Part shown: in pieces, positions 41,996 to 53,900 of the stretch
Layout: each line of letters begins with the position of its first letter
How positions within the stretch are numbered: position 1 is the first letter of the stretch
NCBI GenBank assembly: GCA_958450365.1
Contig: CAUEEP010000939.1
Location: 434,001-498,000 of the forward strand
Direction of reading: 5' to 3'
From: Mesorhabditis belari
Lineage: Eukaryota; Nematoda; Chromadorea; Rhabditida; Rhabditidae
DNA: 64,000 nucleotides
The notes under the pieces: generated by a model
Database searches by the model: none
Told to the model about the DNA's origin: nothing
The model's input: only the letters and a program-made list of their open reading frames with translations
Translations under genes and position numbers: made by a program

Positions 41996-43463
41996 ATGCT
42001 ACCTGAACTTCGTTTTTCGAAGGATTTCGATTCTTTCAAAGTGGAACCGGACCATTTGGAAGTAGTCTATGGGACCAAGACTTTTCGTTTTGGATACGCG
42101 ATCAATTACCAGGATCGAAAATTCTTCATCAAGGCTTTGGGTAACACGCTGCTCTGTTTCCCAGGAATGTTGCTTCAGGTCGCCTTTTTATTTCTCTATC
42201 TAATAATTCAAAGTTTAATATAAATGAGACGATATAATTGACTCTTGATTATAAGACAACAGGAGAAAGCTTTAAATTGCCGACTCCATCCGAAAAATTA
42301 TAATTTTTAGTGGCAAATCATTTCTTTTTAATTCGGTTAAATGAAGATCTGAGGAGAAATAGTTTCATCATGAACTTTCAGTGCCACAATCAAGGTGTTT
42401 GGCATGGAATTCCCGTAGATGTCACGACAAACTTTGAAGACATGCTCATGTTTGCTCAATTTGTGGAAAAGCTAGCAAGTGTTGCTGGCTATCAGCAGGT
42501 TGGATTTTGAAATGATTTATCTGCAAAATTCCTAAATGATTATCATTTGATTTTGGTTTTTGCAGAGTATGCCTTTATATTTTCTCATGCTTCACGAAAT
42601 CAGTTTTTAGTCACGTGCTGTCAAATGCGATTCATCGGAAAGTATGACATCCGATTCGGGAGACGACGATGCAAGTGACGATGAATCGGATGACGCCAGC
42701 CAGGATCAAAACCTGCAATCGCGTGGTGCAGTTCTCATGTTCATCGAAGAAAGGGCTCATCCTCTCGAGATTTCCTTCCCCGGAGGATATTTAGAGATTG
42801 CTCATCCTCGGAGTGGCACTGTCTATCGATTCGCCTATCCTCCAGGCGCCAATCGCACGTATGAATACAATCCGACAGGTTTCGGTGCGTTCAAGGCCGG
42901 AAGAGCTAAATACCTCGTGAAGAATGTGATGCTGCAAGTTAGTGCTTTTGTTTTTGTTTGGTATCCTTTTACAAATTAGAGACTATAGTTCTTGAATCAC
43001 CTCTTACAATTGTTGAATTTTAGAGTCCTTCCAATCAAAACGCTGGACAAGTGTTTCGGGGACGTGGAGGAGGCGGCCCTGCAGCGGGCGTGTTTGTGGA
43101 CTTGGCCGAGGTGGATGTGTTCGTGGAGTTGGTGACCGCATCTTCGGAGTGTTTCAATGGTTACCGCCTTCAACAAGAGGGTTTTCAAAGGACCAATGAG
43201 CCGAGGCTTTCGGTATGTTTCTAATTTAATTTTTAATTTAATTTGGTTTTTAATTTGAACCTCTACATTTTGCGAAAATCCTTTTATTATTTTAATAATT
43301 GATTTAGAAATGACAAAATATTTAATTAAATTTAATTTAAAATCCATATTGATATGAATCAGAATTTTTGGTTTTTCAGGTTCCTGTTTCATCTCGTTCA
43401 CTAAAGCCTCGTCCTTGTTCTTCAAATCAAAGCCAAGTGACTATTTATTTTGTAACAGAGTAG
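41996..43463 (+). CDS. Unknown 299-aa protein, 5 exons
   Basis: Exons: 41996-42178, 42382-42498, 42611-42937, 43024-43212, 43380-43463, all in phase 0. The N-terminus MLPELRFSKDFDSFKVEPDH has no signal peptide. Residues around 110-130 form an acidic patch (SDSGDDDASDDESDDASQD), followed by FPGGYLEIAHPRSGTVYRF. The TTTAG acceptor ten bases before the ATG (41984-41985) fits spliced-leader trans-splicing. I do not recognise the family. The fourth exon is GC-rich and open in a second frame. The 3' end is less sure: CAA|GTGACT could be a donor instead of coding through to TAG. Confidence 0.63.
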
Positions 43464-45098
43464 TGATCGGGACATGATTTGTTAAGTGATCGGAACATGA
43501 TTAAAGGATGATTTGTGTTGTTCGTTTTTCATGTTAACCCCAAAGATCGGGACATAAATTTTTTAAAAACTCATTTGTATATTTCATTTTAAAAAACAAT
43601 TGATTTCTTTACATAAAAATATAGTGCCTTATCTCCCAGGTGATAAACTTCGGCACCTTATCGTTGTTGCATGGACTCGTAATCTCGGTCACCAGACAAC
43701 TAATTACGCTCACTTGTTTGCTGGAAGAGTAGTGATTAAATGGAGCTTTGAAATGGAGCCGCTGTCGAAGAACAAAGAAAGATTATGTTTGTTTATGTCG
43801 TCTAGGTGGGCCAATCTTTATGGTTTTGGACTCATTTTGTTACACTTATTGAGATCTACAAAATGAAACCAAAATCATAAAGATTGGTCCACTTAGAAGA
43901 AAGAAACGGTACTAGATTCGGGGGTGGCTACTTGGAGTGTAGTGCTGCGGTGGAGTGCCACAACTTTCTGTTATGGCCACAAAGTTATGGCGAGTTGCGC
44001 AAACGACCCAGTTGCGCAAATGACCCTATCGCGCAAAAAAAATTGCGGAAACTAGCCTACCCCGAGAAATTATTAAACGCATTTTTTGACCGTTTTTTGA
44101 CCGTTTTTTTCAAGTTTTTTGTTGTTTTCAAGATTTTTCTTTATGCAATCCTTGTAGAGGATCCTTTTTTTGCTATCGAGAGTCTCCTTGGCGGCACTGG
44201 ATTCGAAATCGGGGATAATCTGCCGTATGCCCAAAAAATGTCTTTTAAAAACGTGCTGTTTGCGCTTTTGCTGCGGGTTCTTTTTCCTGAGTTTGCTTTT
44301 TTCCTTCAAAAATTACCCTAAATAACGATAGAGTTGCTTAAAATTTGAAGCTAAACCAGCTATCATTTTGAGTTGATTTTTAAAGAAAAGTTTAAAAATT
44401 CAAAAGATTTATCATACAATTTGCACAATTCGATAAAAACATCTCAACTTTTGTCATCCGACTTTCATCGTTGACTGAGAGTCGACGACAACTCTTGAAT
44501 TCAGATTCGATGATGTTTTTTGGAGATTCTTTGAGTTTGTCGCGATTTGCGGATGGCCGTGTTGAGCCAAGAAGCGACGGAAATAACGAAAGATTTCCCG
44601 TCTTGACTCACTCGAGACAGCCAGTAACCAGTACGGTTGATAGTAACCAGCAAAGGAGAAAACCCAGGAGCTCTGGAAAGGGTACTAGATTAGGCAGTCA
44701 ATATATTCTCAGCCTCAGCCGAGCTACAACTACCGTAATCCCTTTTTACTATAGTCTTTTTTCGAATCCTTTAATATCCATGAATAACGGTATTCTATTT
44801 CTAAAGTACGTCTTCTCTTTCTTGATACAGAAATTCAAACAAGTCTAGCTTTTGGGTTTTGAAATGGTTAGAACCGTGAGAAAGTCATATGTAGAAACAT
44901 ATATTGAGTAGAAAAAAGTGGGTAGAAAAAAGGGTAATCGATGATTAATCTGTCTAATAGTTGACTACAATCCAAAATCGCAATTTAGGAGATAGCTCTA
45001 GTAAGAATTGGGAATTTGAGTTGTCTGCGCCAACGCTCAGAAATCATTGACAAGAATATGACACTAATACTTTTCTTGGCGTCGACTTGTAAATAATA
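43464..45098. other. 3' flank of the 299-aa gene; hairpin; possible extra exons
   Basis: A hairpin is formed by 43804-43840 and 43857-43896 (CCAATCTTTATGGTTTTGG and its complement). The sequence GTTGCGCAAACGACCCAG (43994-44011) is followed by a similar GCGCAAATGACC, reminiscent of the GGTGCGCAAATGTCC end of foldback family 2. Open frames at 43616-43729 and 44490-44690 have coding-like composition but no supported splice chain. Confidence 0.4.
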
Positions 45099-46368
45099 TT
45101 GGGTTGGTGCATTGAAAACTGCGGGACTTTAAACCAATATTTATTCAACATCCGAATAAAGCCATCATTCCAAATAATTTCCAAATAATTCATTATTATT
45201 GACGACTTCTGCCCATTTTACAGGCAATTTGCGGATTTCTCTTTCGTCGTAGGATTTTGGTTTTGAAACGAAAAACTTTTGGAGCCAATTTTTGACTCCT
45301 TCTTCCAGATCGAAGTGTTCTCCCGCAAGCTCATTACTCATAGTCCGGAATAAATAGTAATCAAAAGGGGCGAGGTCCGGACTGTAAGCGGGATGCGCCA
45401 AAAATTCCCAACCAAGGCTGCTTATTTTAGAGCGAGTCAGTTTTGCAACATGAGGGCGCGCGTTGTCGTGGTGGAACGTTGTCGTGGAACGATCTTTAAC
45501 TTGGAGGGCCCATTCTTCTTTGGGGATTTATTCATCTTTTCCAACTGTTCACTGCATTTGATTGAATCAAGGATCTTTTTGCTATCCAGCAACTCCCAGT
45601 ACACCACTCCCTCCATATCCCAGAAAACGCAGAGCATAAGCTTCTTCTGGTGCAAATCGGGCTTGTGGTCACTTTCGGGTTTCTCACCTGACCCCACGCA
45701 TTGCCGCTTCCTCCAAAAGTTCACAGATAAAACCCATTTCTCATCTCCTGTCACAATTCGAGGAAGAAAAGATTTCCTTTCGTATTGTGAGAGATGGGCG
45801 GCACTGATCGAGGCGCACTACCACTTCTGGGGGTCAGTGAGGTCATGGGGCACCCAAGCCCCAAGTTTCGATTTAAATCCAAGGGTATGCAGGTGCCTTA
45901 GCACTGTAGCAAGATCAACCCCTAGCTCTTCTCCCAATTCACGCGATGACACCCGATGGTCGTTGGTAATGAGTTCGAGTAATTTGGAATCATCCAATTG
46001 GGGTGCCGCTCTACGGCCCTCTGTTTCTTTCAAAGATTTGTCCCCAGAACGAAACTTGGCAAACCATACTTGGCACGTTCTTTTGGAAGGTGTGGCCTCT
46101 CCATATATCTTTTAAATATTAGCAGCTGCCAAGCCTGTGCTCTTGTAGGAACTCATGAAGCATGACATGACGAATATGTCCCGGTGGCAGATTGTCAAGT
46201 GCAATAGAAGAAGTGAAGCAAATACCAAAAAATAAGCATAATTTTTCTCAATAATTAGAGGAAATGTTAAAGTAAACAAACCCCCCTTTCAACTGGTTCA
46301 ATGGTGTTCTTTTCTTTATCTGCGAGTCCCGCGAAATAGTCGGCAGTTTTCAATGCACCAACCCAATA
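45099..46368 (-). mobile_element. Mariner M3, full length, same family as M2
   Basis: The terminal repeats TTGGGTTGGTGCATTGAAAA and TTTTCAATGCACCAACCCAA are flanked by TA. On the minus strand the transposase pieces include LDDSKLLELITNDHRVSSRE, the first catalytic block VTGDEKW with its Asp retained, and YSPDLAPFDYYLF. The second block HDNARPHV is out of frame because of a small duplication (CCACGACAACG) also present in M2. It lies just downstream of the last recognised exon of the chemoreceptor gene. Confidence 0.93.
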
Positions 46369-46520
46369 GAACAAAGTGAATTGGTGGATTCGTTTTTAAG
46401 AAATTTCAGTTCAAATCGTTCCAAAGACTTTCTTGTCAACCAAACTATGATCGAACATTTACAAAGTTTTACACCTTCTCTATATTTTGTAAGAAAGCAA
46501 GAGATTTTTTTGAAACTTAC

Positions 46521-49500
46521 CATTGAATTGAAAACAGCGCTTTCGAGTGTGGGATTGTCCGCGAAAGCCGTGTAGGCCATTAGACTCTGAAAGTGAAAAA
46601 TATGGACACTTCCGCAATCTTTTTTCCCCACGCCAACGAAAACAGGATAAATGCTAATTTCCCCGGACATGATTCTAGTTTGGTATTATGGGAAAATAGT
46701 ATAAATGACTTTGTTGGGTTTATATTCACTAGGTCTGACTTAAATCTATTCAAAATCATCTCAAAACTAGGAAAAAATATGCTAAAATTCAATGAAGTAA
46801 GATGTCAAAGAGCTTGCATATAAACTTGTTGGCCATACGGTTGGCAATGCATACTAACTTGTTGGCAATGTGGCAATACGAAACATAAGGTATCCAGGGT
46901 GTGTCATAATTACCCATAATGAAGCGCATCCACAAAAAGTAGAATAATTTTGCGATTTTTTCTGTTTCCGTTTGTCAGATTAGAATTTAGAACATTCACG
47001 AATAAGAAATTTGTGTTTCTTTCGTGTAGAGCACAAAAAAAGCTACTCGAAGTTTCTAGGAATTGGCTACAAACATGAAGATACGTGCGAAAGTGAAACC
47101 TGATAGATGGTCGGTGGAATGGCGAGGAGAGTGCTGATGAGAGAGATACCCAAAAGGCTCCATTGACCCTGACTATTGATGTTTCTAAAGGAAATGAAGA
47201 AATTATTATAATAGATATGAAGATTATTATAATAGATACACTACTGGACAATGAAATATCATATTTGAAAAAACACTTTCGCACTTTCGCGCGTCTGTAG
47301 CTCCCTTTTCTTTGCCGTATCTCTAAATATTAATATTACCATTGTGTAGTCCTTGAAAAGAGCTTTCAGAAAATGTATAACACTAATAGTTTAAACTCAA
47401 AGACAAGTGAATTACAGACGCGCGAAGGTGACGATCGTTTTTCAAAAATGATATTTCATTGTCCAGTACTGTATGTTAGATAGTAGATTTTAGATTTTAG
47501 ATAATGAAAGCTAAGGGTCACGGGGTTTACGGTAAAGCGCAACTTTTAGAAACGCAACTTTTTAGAACTTTTATTCAAGACGAACAACTATCGTGCTTAA
47601 CTTAAGCTAAGTTTTTACAAAGCTACAAGCTACATGCGTCTACATAATCCCGAGATTTCAGACGATTCATGCTGTTCGTAACACACAGAAAAACTAGCGA
47701 GTTTTAATGTAAAGAGATTCAAGATATTCAGCTATGACTAACGGATTTGTACTTGATCCGCTTAAAATTTATGTCTACTGTAATACTTTCGTTTCAATAT
47801 TTTCTCGTTGCACAAATTTCCGTGTGAACTACCGGATCATGCTTTTGGGTGATCTTTGCGCTGTATAGCTATGGGAAGACAGAAAAACTCCCATTTCTTT
47901 GCAAAGAAGGGTTTCTTGGCAGCTGTTCAATTTGATTGTGGGTCATTGGACCCCGCCCCTTTGCCATTGGCAACCTAACTTTAAGCTCAAATTTCTTGGT
48001 GGTGGGCTGCCGATTTTAAATATACTTGGTATCATTCGATGCGTCAAGTCTTTCTCTATCGATTGATACCAAGAATATTCAAATTGAACAGCCAAACACC
48101 AAGATATTTGAGCTCAAAGTTAGATTGCCAAAGGCAAAGGGGGCGGAGCCTCGCGTATAAAAGAGGTTGGGCGTATAAAAGGCGCCCCGCCTCCTTTGCC
48201 ATTGGCAATTCAGCTTTGGCCTCAAATATCTTGGTGTTGGGTTGTCCAATTTAAATAGTTTTTATACCAATCGACAGAGAAAGCCTTGGCGCATCCAATG
48301 ATACCGAAATTATTGAAATTCGACAGCCAAACACCAAGATATTTGAGCTCAAAGTTATATTGCCAATGGCAAAAGGGTCGGGGCGATTGTCAGCCCTTTT
48401 ATACGCGAGGCTCCACCCCATTTGCCATTGGCAATCTAACTTTGAGCTCAAATTTCTTGGTGTTCGGCTTCTCCAATTGAAATAGTTTTTGTACCAATCG
48501 ACAGAGAAAGACTTGGTGCATCTAATGATACCAAGAATCTTTAAATTAAACAGCCCAACACCAAAGAATTTGAGCTCAAAGTTATATTGCCAATGGCAAA
48601 AGGGACGGGACTTGTATCGAATGTTCGATAATCTCTCACTAACCTCATTTTCCAGAGTGTGATCACGTTCATTACAAAACACGAAACGGTGGCAATGATC
48701 AATTGGAGAGCATAGTAGAAACGATTCCACTGCAAAAATGAAAGCAAATTTGCTAAGTAAATACCTCAGTGCTTAGGCTCATTGAGCTATTTAAATATCC
48801 AGGCTACAGTACTATTTCTACAGCACTACAGTACAGTACTATTTCTTAGCCCATAGATTATTCTCAACTCTCGAATAGATTATTGATTCTCTTTTCTGAT
48901 ATCTATGTGTTTTTCCCTAAATTTAGGGCTTAGGGCCTAGGCCTTGTATATTGTTTTTACCAAATTACTCTTGTAAATAAATGTATTCTTTTAAAAAACC
49001 AGCGACATTTCATACTTTTAGACCAAATTTGTGAACTCACCGCATCAAAATCGATCACTTGCGAGTAGCCCATTTTCTCGTTTTTCCATCCGTACAAAAA
49101 TATGAAAACAATCGTGTAGCTTTGCGCGAAAAACATGAGAAAAACGCAGAAAGCGATCGCTCGTCGTAAATTGTGCGATTGCCAGATCTAAAGTTTTAAG
49201 GAAATTTTGGAGAAGTTAGAGTAAATGAATGAGTGCTTTAGCTGTAGCTTTATTTAAATTTCAAACTACAGTACCCTCGTGTGCTCGGTTGGCAAAAGCA
49301 CAATGGTGAGCCGATTCGCCGACATGACCACATCCAAATAATAATGACCGTCACGGAAAATCTAAAGTGCAATGGAGTACTGTCGTTTAAAGGATCCTCA
49401 AACAGCTATAGTATAGTTAAAAGCTTACTGTAGCCCGCTCACCTTTGTAAAAAATCCATTAATCGTTCGCCCTGGTGGCCAGCTATTGAAAAAAGGACGA

Positions 49501-50164
49501 ATCTGGTAGAAGGGGAAAGAGATCAAATCCAACATGCCTCAAATTCTAGATTTACGATCGACTTTAATGAAAATTCATAGTATATAAAAATGTCATTGGC
49601 AAGCTAACTTTGAGCTCAAATTTCTTGGTGTTGGGCTGACGAATTTAAATATTATTGGTATCATTAGATCAATATTTTTTGTACCAATCGACGGAGAAAG
49701 ACCTAGCGCATCTTATCATATCAAGAATATTTAACGCCAAGAAATTTGAGCTTAAAGTTAGATTGTCAATGACAAAAGGGAAAGCGCGCTTATCAAATGC
49801 TCGATCAAATATCAAATGTCCCCGGGTCACCGTAATAAATTTAGAAATAGTAGACGAAAAGAACTATTATAATTCTAACGCATTGCTATTCATTACCGTA
49901 CACCATGTCCAATTAATACCCAGATTTACAGTACCTAAATACTTGGCTACAGTAACTAATGAAGAGATAGAGTAAGATTATAAAGATATAGAGATTTATG
50001 GATTACGATAGCTGGGGAATGCTAGAAAATCACCCACCTATAGCCAGAAATATGGTGTAAAATGGTGAGTGAAAAGTTTTACTTTTACTCGTCCAAATCG
50101 AGTATTCGACAAGAGAATATAAAGAAAAGGAAAAATATTCGAAAAGTTGGCCCCAAGTGGGCAT
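46521..50164 (-). CDS. Nematode serpentine chemoreceptor (Srg-superfamily-like GPCR), partial model
   Basis: Exons: 50164-50038 (MPTWGQLFEYFSFSLYSLVE ... FHSPFYTIFLAIG), one exon not found, 49502-49443 (IRPFFNSWPPGRTINGFFTK), 49361-49275 (VVMSANRLTIVLLPTEH), 49187-49041 (FCVFLMFFAQSYTIVFIFLY), 48729-48644 (YYALQLIIATVSCFVMNVIT), 47184-47100 (SLLGISLISTLLAIPPTIYQ), 46586-46521 (SLMAYTAFADNPTLESAVF). Phases agree from 49502 on. The NRLT after TM3 and the hydrophobic segments fit Srg/Srv-type receptors. It would be a plasma-membrane odorant or pheromone receptor. The C-terminal TM7 exon was not found; mariner M3 begins 150 bp beyond the last exon, so the gene may be truncated. Palindromic MITEs fill the 48643-47185 intron. 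Confidence 0.78.
47952..48152. mobile_element. Palindromic MITE, unit 1
   Basis: Inverted arms CCTTTGCCATTGGCAA-CTAACTTTAAGCTCAAATTT and their complement flank a loop with GATACCAAGAATATT. The unit is about 200 bp and lies in the chemoreceptor intron. Ends resemble CCGCCCCTTTGCC. Confidence 0.88.
48188..48388. mobile_element. Palindromic MITE, unit 2
   Basis: Same family as unit 1, 36 bp downstream. The spacer carries CCTCGCGTATAAAAGAGG and GCGTATAAAAGGCGCC. Confidence 0.88.
48416..48614. mobile_element. Palindromic MITE, unit 3
   Basis: Same family. The spacer before it, CAGCCCTTTTATACGCGAGG, is the inverse of the spacer between units 1 and 2, so the cluster as a whole is partly palindromic. 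Confidence 0.88.
49588..49785. mobile_element. Palindromic MITE, unit 4
   Basis: TTGGCAAGCTAACTTTGAGC and TTTCTTGGTGTTGGGCTG match units 1-3. The right arm is shortened. It lies where the missing chemoreceptor exon is expected. Confidence 0.82.
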
Positions 50165-50920
50165 TTTTGGATGAGTTGTCGATTGCGTAGCTGAATTTAC
50201 AAAGAAGAAAATATCACAACTCTAAAAATGATTCTCGGAAAACTCCTGGAATTTTCTTTGAGGGCGTTTTTGAAAAAAGTGGTTTTGAAAGAAAGTTGCG
50301 CGTAATTTGGGTGAGAAAATTTTTGTTGCTTCTTTCCGCGAACAGCACATCTGAACAATGGACGTGACTTCGAAGAGCTTTTCGAAGAGCTTCACGAAAC
50401 AGGTAAATCAATTAACAACATCAATAGACACATCACTATCATAGCCATTATCATCTAATATTAGCAAGATGATCGTTGATTTCATTTGTTGCTTGTTCTT
50501 CTGCTTGAGCATCCTTGCTTCCTCCGATTTTTTGGCAAAAACTGTATATAAATAGCCATTCTACGCGTTTCTACAAGCGTTTGTAGTCTGACTTTATAGT
50601 CTGACCGTTTTCCAAATGGTAGGCAACTTAGAAAGCTATCATAATCTTTTCTTTCAAAAAAAATGCTTTCCCAAATGGTCCACCTTTTAGAAAACGCACT
50701 GAGGTCTAGAAACGTTTTGTTTTAGTCTTTTTTTTCTGCTATTGCTAATAGCAGAAAATTTAGAGGATTTTAACAATTGTAGTCGCAATTTTTAATCAAT
50801 AATTGGTTATAACTTTTATTAACAATTAACAATAACAAGTAAAGAGGATAAGATTCTGAAATCCTAAGATTTGAAACGATTTTGATTCTATTTTGACTCT
50901 ATTTTGACTCTATTTTGACT

Positions 50921-53900
50921 CTATTTTCTTTTTCTTCGCGCACGTGGAGTACCGAGTGGCTTGGGTGGGCCGGAGAGGACAAGGGAATAGTTGCTAAATA
51001 GAATAAAATAAGAATAGATTACTGTGAGATAGAGTACTGTAGAATTGTACAGTGGAAAAGCTACCGTAATCTGACTAGACTATAGTACTAATGTAGCAGT
51101 AATACTACAAAAAGCTACCGTAATCTGACGTCGATAAAAGGCTGTTGTACTCGGGTGGATTATGATAGCTTTTAGTGTCTTTTAGCTTTTAGTGCCTTTT
51201 AGAAAACAGTCTACTTTGTCTACTCATCAAAAGACGACTTTGTCTAAATACAGTTTCATTTAACATGAACAAGCGCTTTTTAGAATCAAAAGCCTCCTTT
51301 TGGTTGGATTACGGCAGCTTTTAGACAACACTGAAACTTGTAACTTACCCTCTTTGTTGTTTATGTGCCACTGGAATCGCTTCTTTATGAGCCCCAAGAG
51401 CCATGCCAATCTTGTCAATGATTGGAGCGGAAAAACGAGTGAATGCCGACCATTCCACTGGATAAATTCGATTATCAGGATCTAAAATAGACGTTATTGA
51501 CTTGAGTCATTGAGTTATTGAGTTATTGACTTGAGTTATTGAGTTATTGACTTGAGTTATTGAGTTATTGAATTGAGTAGACCGGGCTACGGTAGCTGGG
51601 ACATGCTTTAGAGAGACTAAGGATTACGGTAGCATACAGATGTATCCCATTTTCCATTCTTCACTATTTAATCGATAGGAAATGATTTGGTTTTACCGAT
51701 TGTTAGCGCGAAAGCGATTGTATGAGCTAGTAAACGATCGCATTCCATTTTCCCGATGTTCACCGTCAGCACTTTGTTTCGAGCGAGGGTTTTTTCGGAT
51801 TCTAAAAGAAATTATATAGCAATGGATATATAGCCGCTTACGAAATTCAGCCGCTAACGAATGAGGGTATTTCCGGGCATCCAATCAAAAAGTCATCCAC
51901 ATAAAAAATGTTCATAATACATATATTTTATAATAAATTTTTGAAATTAACTCATTTGGTTCAGTAGAAAAATTTTTTTGAGCCCCCAAAGTTTAGGTTC
52001 AAAAATGGCTATAAAAAATTTTCTACTCAGCCAAAAAACTTGCCTAATAGCTCATTTTGTAGCCAATTTGATGTAGTTTCTTAAAGTAAAGCTACATTGA
52101 ACATTTGTTTTTCAAAGCTAGGAGAAAGAGGGGGAGGAACGACTTCAGTTGAACTCGGTCGCTGTTTTCACATTTGAGAATTGCCCCAAATTTGTTCCTC
52201 GCCCTGTTTCTCCTACTTTCAACGAAAAATTGTTTTAGATGGCTTTACTTTAAGAAACTACATCAAATTGGCTACAAAATGAGCTATTAGGCAAGTTTTT
52301 TGGCTGAGTAGAAAATTTTTTATAGCCATTTTTGAACCTAAACTTTGGGGGCTCAAAAAAATTTTCTACTAAACCAAATGAGTTAATTTCAAAAATTTAT
52401 TATAAAATATATGTATTATGAACATTTTTTATGTGGGTGACTTTCTGATTGGATGCCCGGAAATACCCTCATTCGTTAGCGGCTGAATTTCGTAAACGGC
52501 TACGACATATAGATTTAAAAATATATTAGCCATTGAACTCACTGAAATATTTATCCTGAATCGTCTCGAGGATAATCATTGGAAATGGACCGTTCTTTGT
52601 GGATAAAGTTGAGAGACTTGATCGACCCTTGGTCGTCTGAAATTTAGAGCAATTTTCTAGACGACAATCGGCTACATTATGCGAATTTTTCATTGGATTA
52701 GAGTAAATATTGAGCTTACTTTAATGAGATATAGCATTGCAGCACAGAAGCAACGAAGGGTACAAATTGTCGAATCTTTGCCATTACTGCCAAGCCAGTG
52801 CTTGTAAAATGGCGGGAAGTCTGAATCGTTGTTTTATTAAAGCAAAAAAACGATAGTCAATAACAGGGTGCTTATAAGAAATCAGCTGAAAAATCCCTCT
52901 AATAGCGTTTTTGTTAAGGCACAGTTTTTGTCGCCGTGGCACAGTCGAGAACGCGCTTGTCTACTGCTTCTCTATGGCTTGTCTATGGCTTGTCTACAGC
53001 TTGTCTATGGCTTGTCTATGGCTTGTCTACGGCTTATGGTGACTGTTATGGTGACTAAGGTTATGGTGACTGTTTGGTGGTCCGCAGCCGGTCTCATCCA
53101 TCACAGCTTTCTGAATCCGGGCGAAACGATTACGGCGAGGAAGTACTGCCAACAAATCGACGAAATGCACCAGAAATTGCGGCGAATGTGCCCGGCATGG
53201 GTCAACAGAAAAGGTCCAATTTTTTTCCAATTCTTCTCCACGACAACGCTCGTCCGCACGTCGCACCACCGACCCTGCAAAAGCTGAACGAACTGAGCTA
53301 CGAAACTTTGCCTCACTCGCTATATTCGCCTGACCTTTCGCCTACCGACTACCCTTTTTGAAGCACCTAGACCCCCCGTAGTACCACTTAATTTTTGAAT
53401 TTCTTGATTTTTTTTATTTTAAATGGCACAACTACAATATATTCTAAGGTTTTCTAAAGAAATTTTAGCTTTATTGGTTAAAACACGGTCGAGAAAATCT
53501 TTTGAAGTGCCACTTTGGAGTCCCTCTAGCTCTATAAATTCATTAAACTTCATTTTTTAAACAAGAAAAATGTAAAATTGTTTTGAGGAAGCTTTTCTGA
53601 ATGAAAATCGTGAAAAATGGCAGCATGCCGGAAAGAGATCGAGTAATGCTCACTCAAAAACTTGTCACATGAGTTATGTGACTCGAATTCGAAAGCTTTC
53701 GGTCTGTAAATGTAGCCAAGATTCTGGCCTTTAAATTTCTAAATAACACTTGCCACTTTTGAAATAAATTCGACATTTGCTAGCTGCTTTTACAAAAATT
53801 GTGCCAGAACTTTTGGGATATATAAAAAGGAAGTGTCCGTCCGTTCGTCTGTCTGTACGCGCGAGTTCTCGGCTCCCCGTGAGCCGATTTACATGGTAAA

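Noticed and set aside
43884..44321. 145-codon plus-strand ORF with Phe/Leu-rich middle
   Set aside because: It overlaps hairpin and GCGCAAA repeat sequences, and its hydrophobic part arises from T-rich DNA. No splice or homology support.
46885..46915. CCAGGGTGTGTCATAATTA resembling a Tc1-type terminus
   Set aside because: No inverted partner or transposase is nearby, so it is left unannotated.
50469..50560. A 28-codon plus-strand ORF starting MIVDFICCLFF with signal-peptide character
   Set aside because: It is very short, has no conserved motif, promoter or splice support, and lies antisense between two genes. Chance cannot be excluded.
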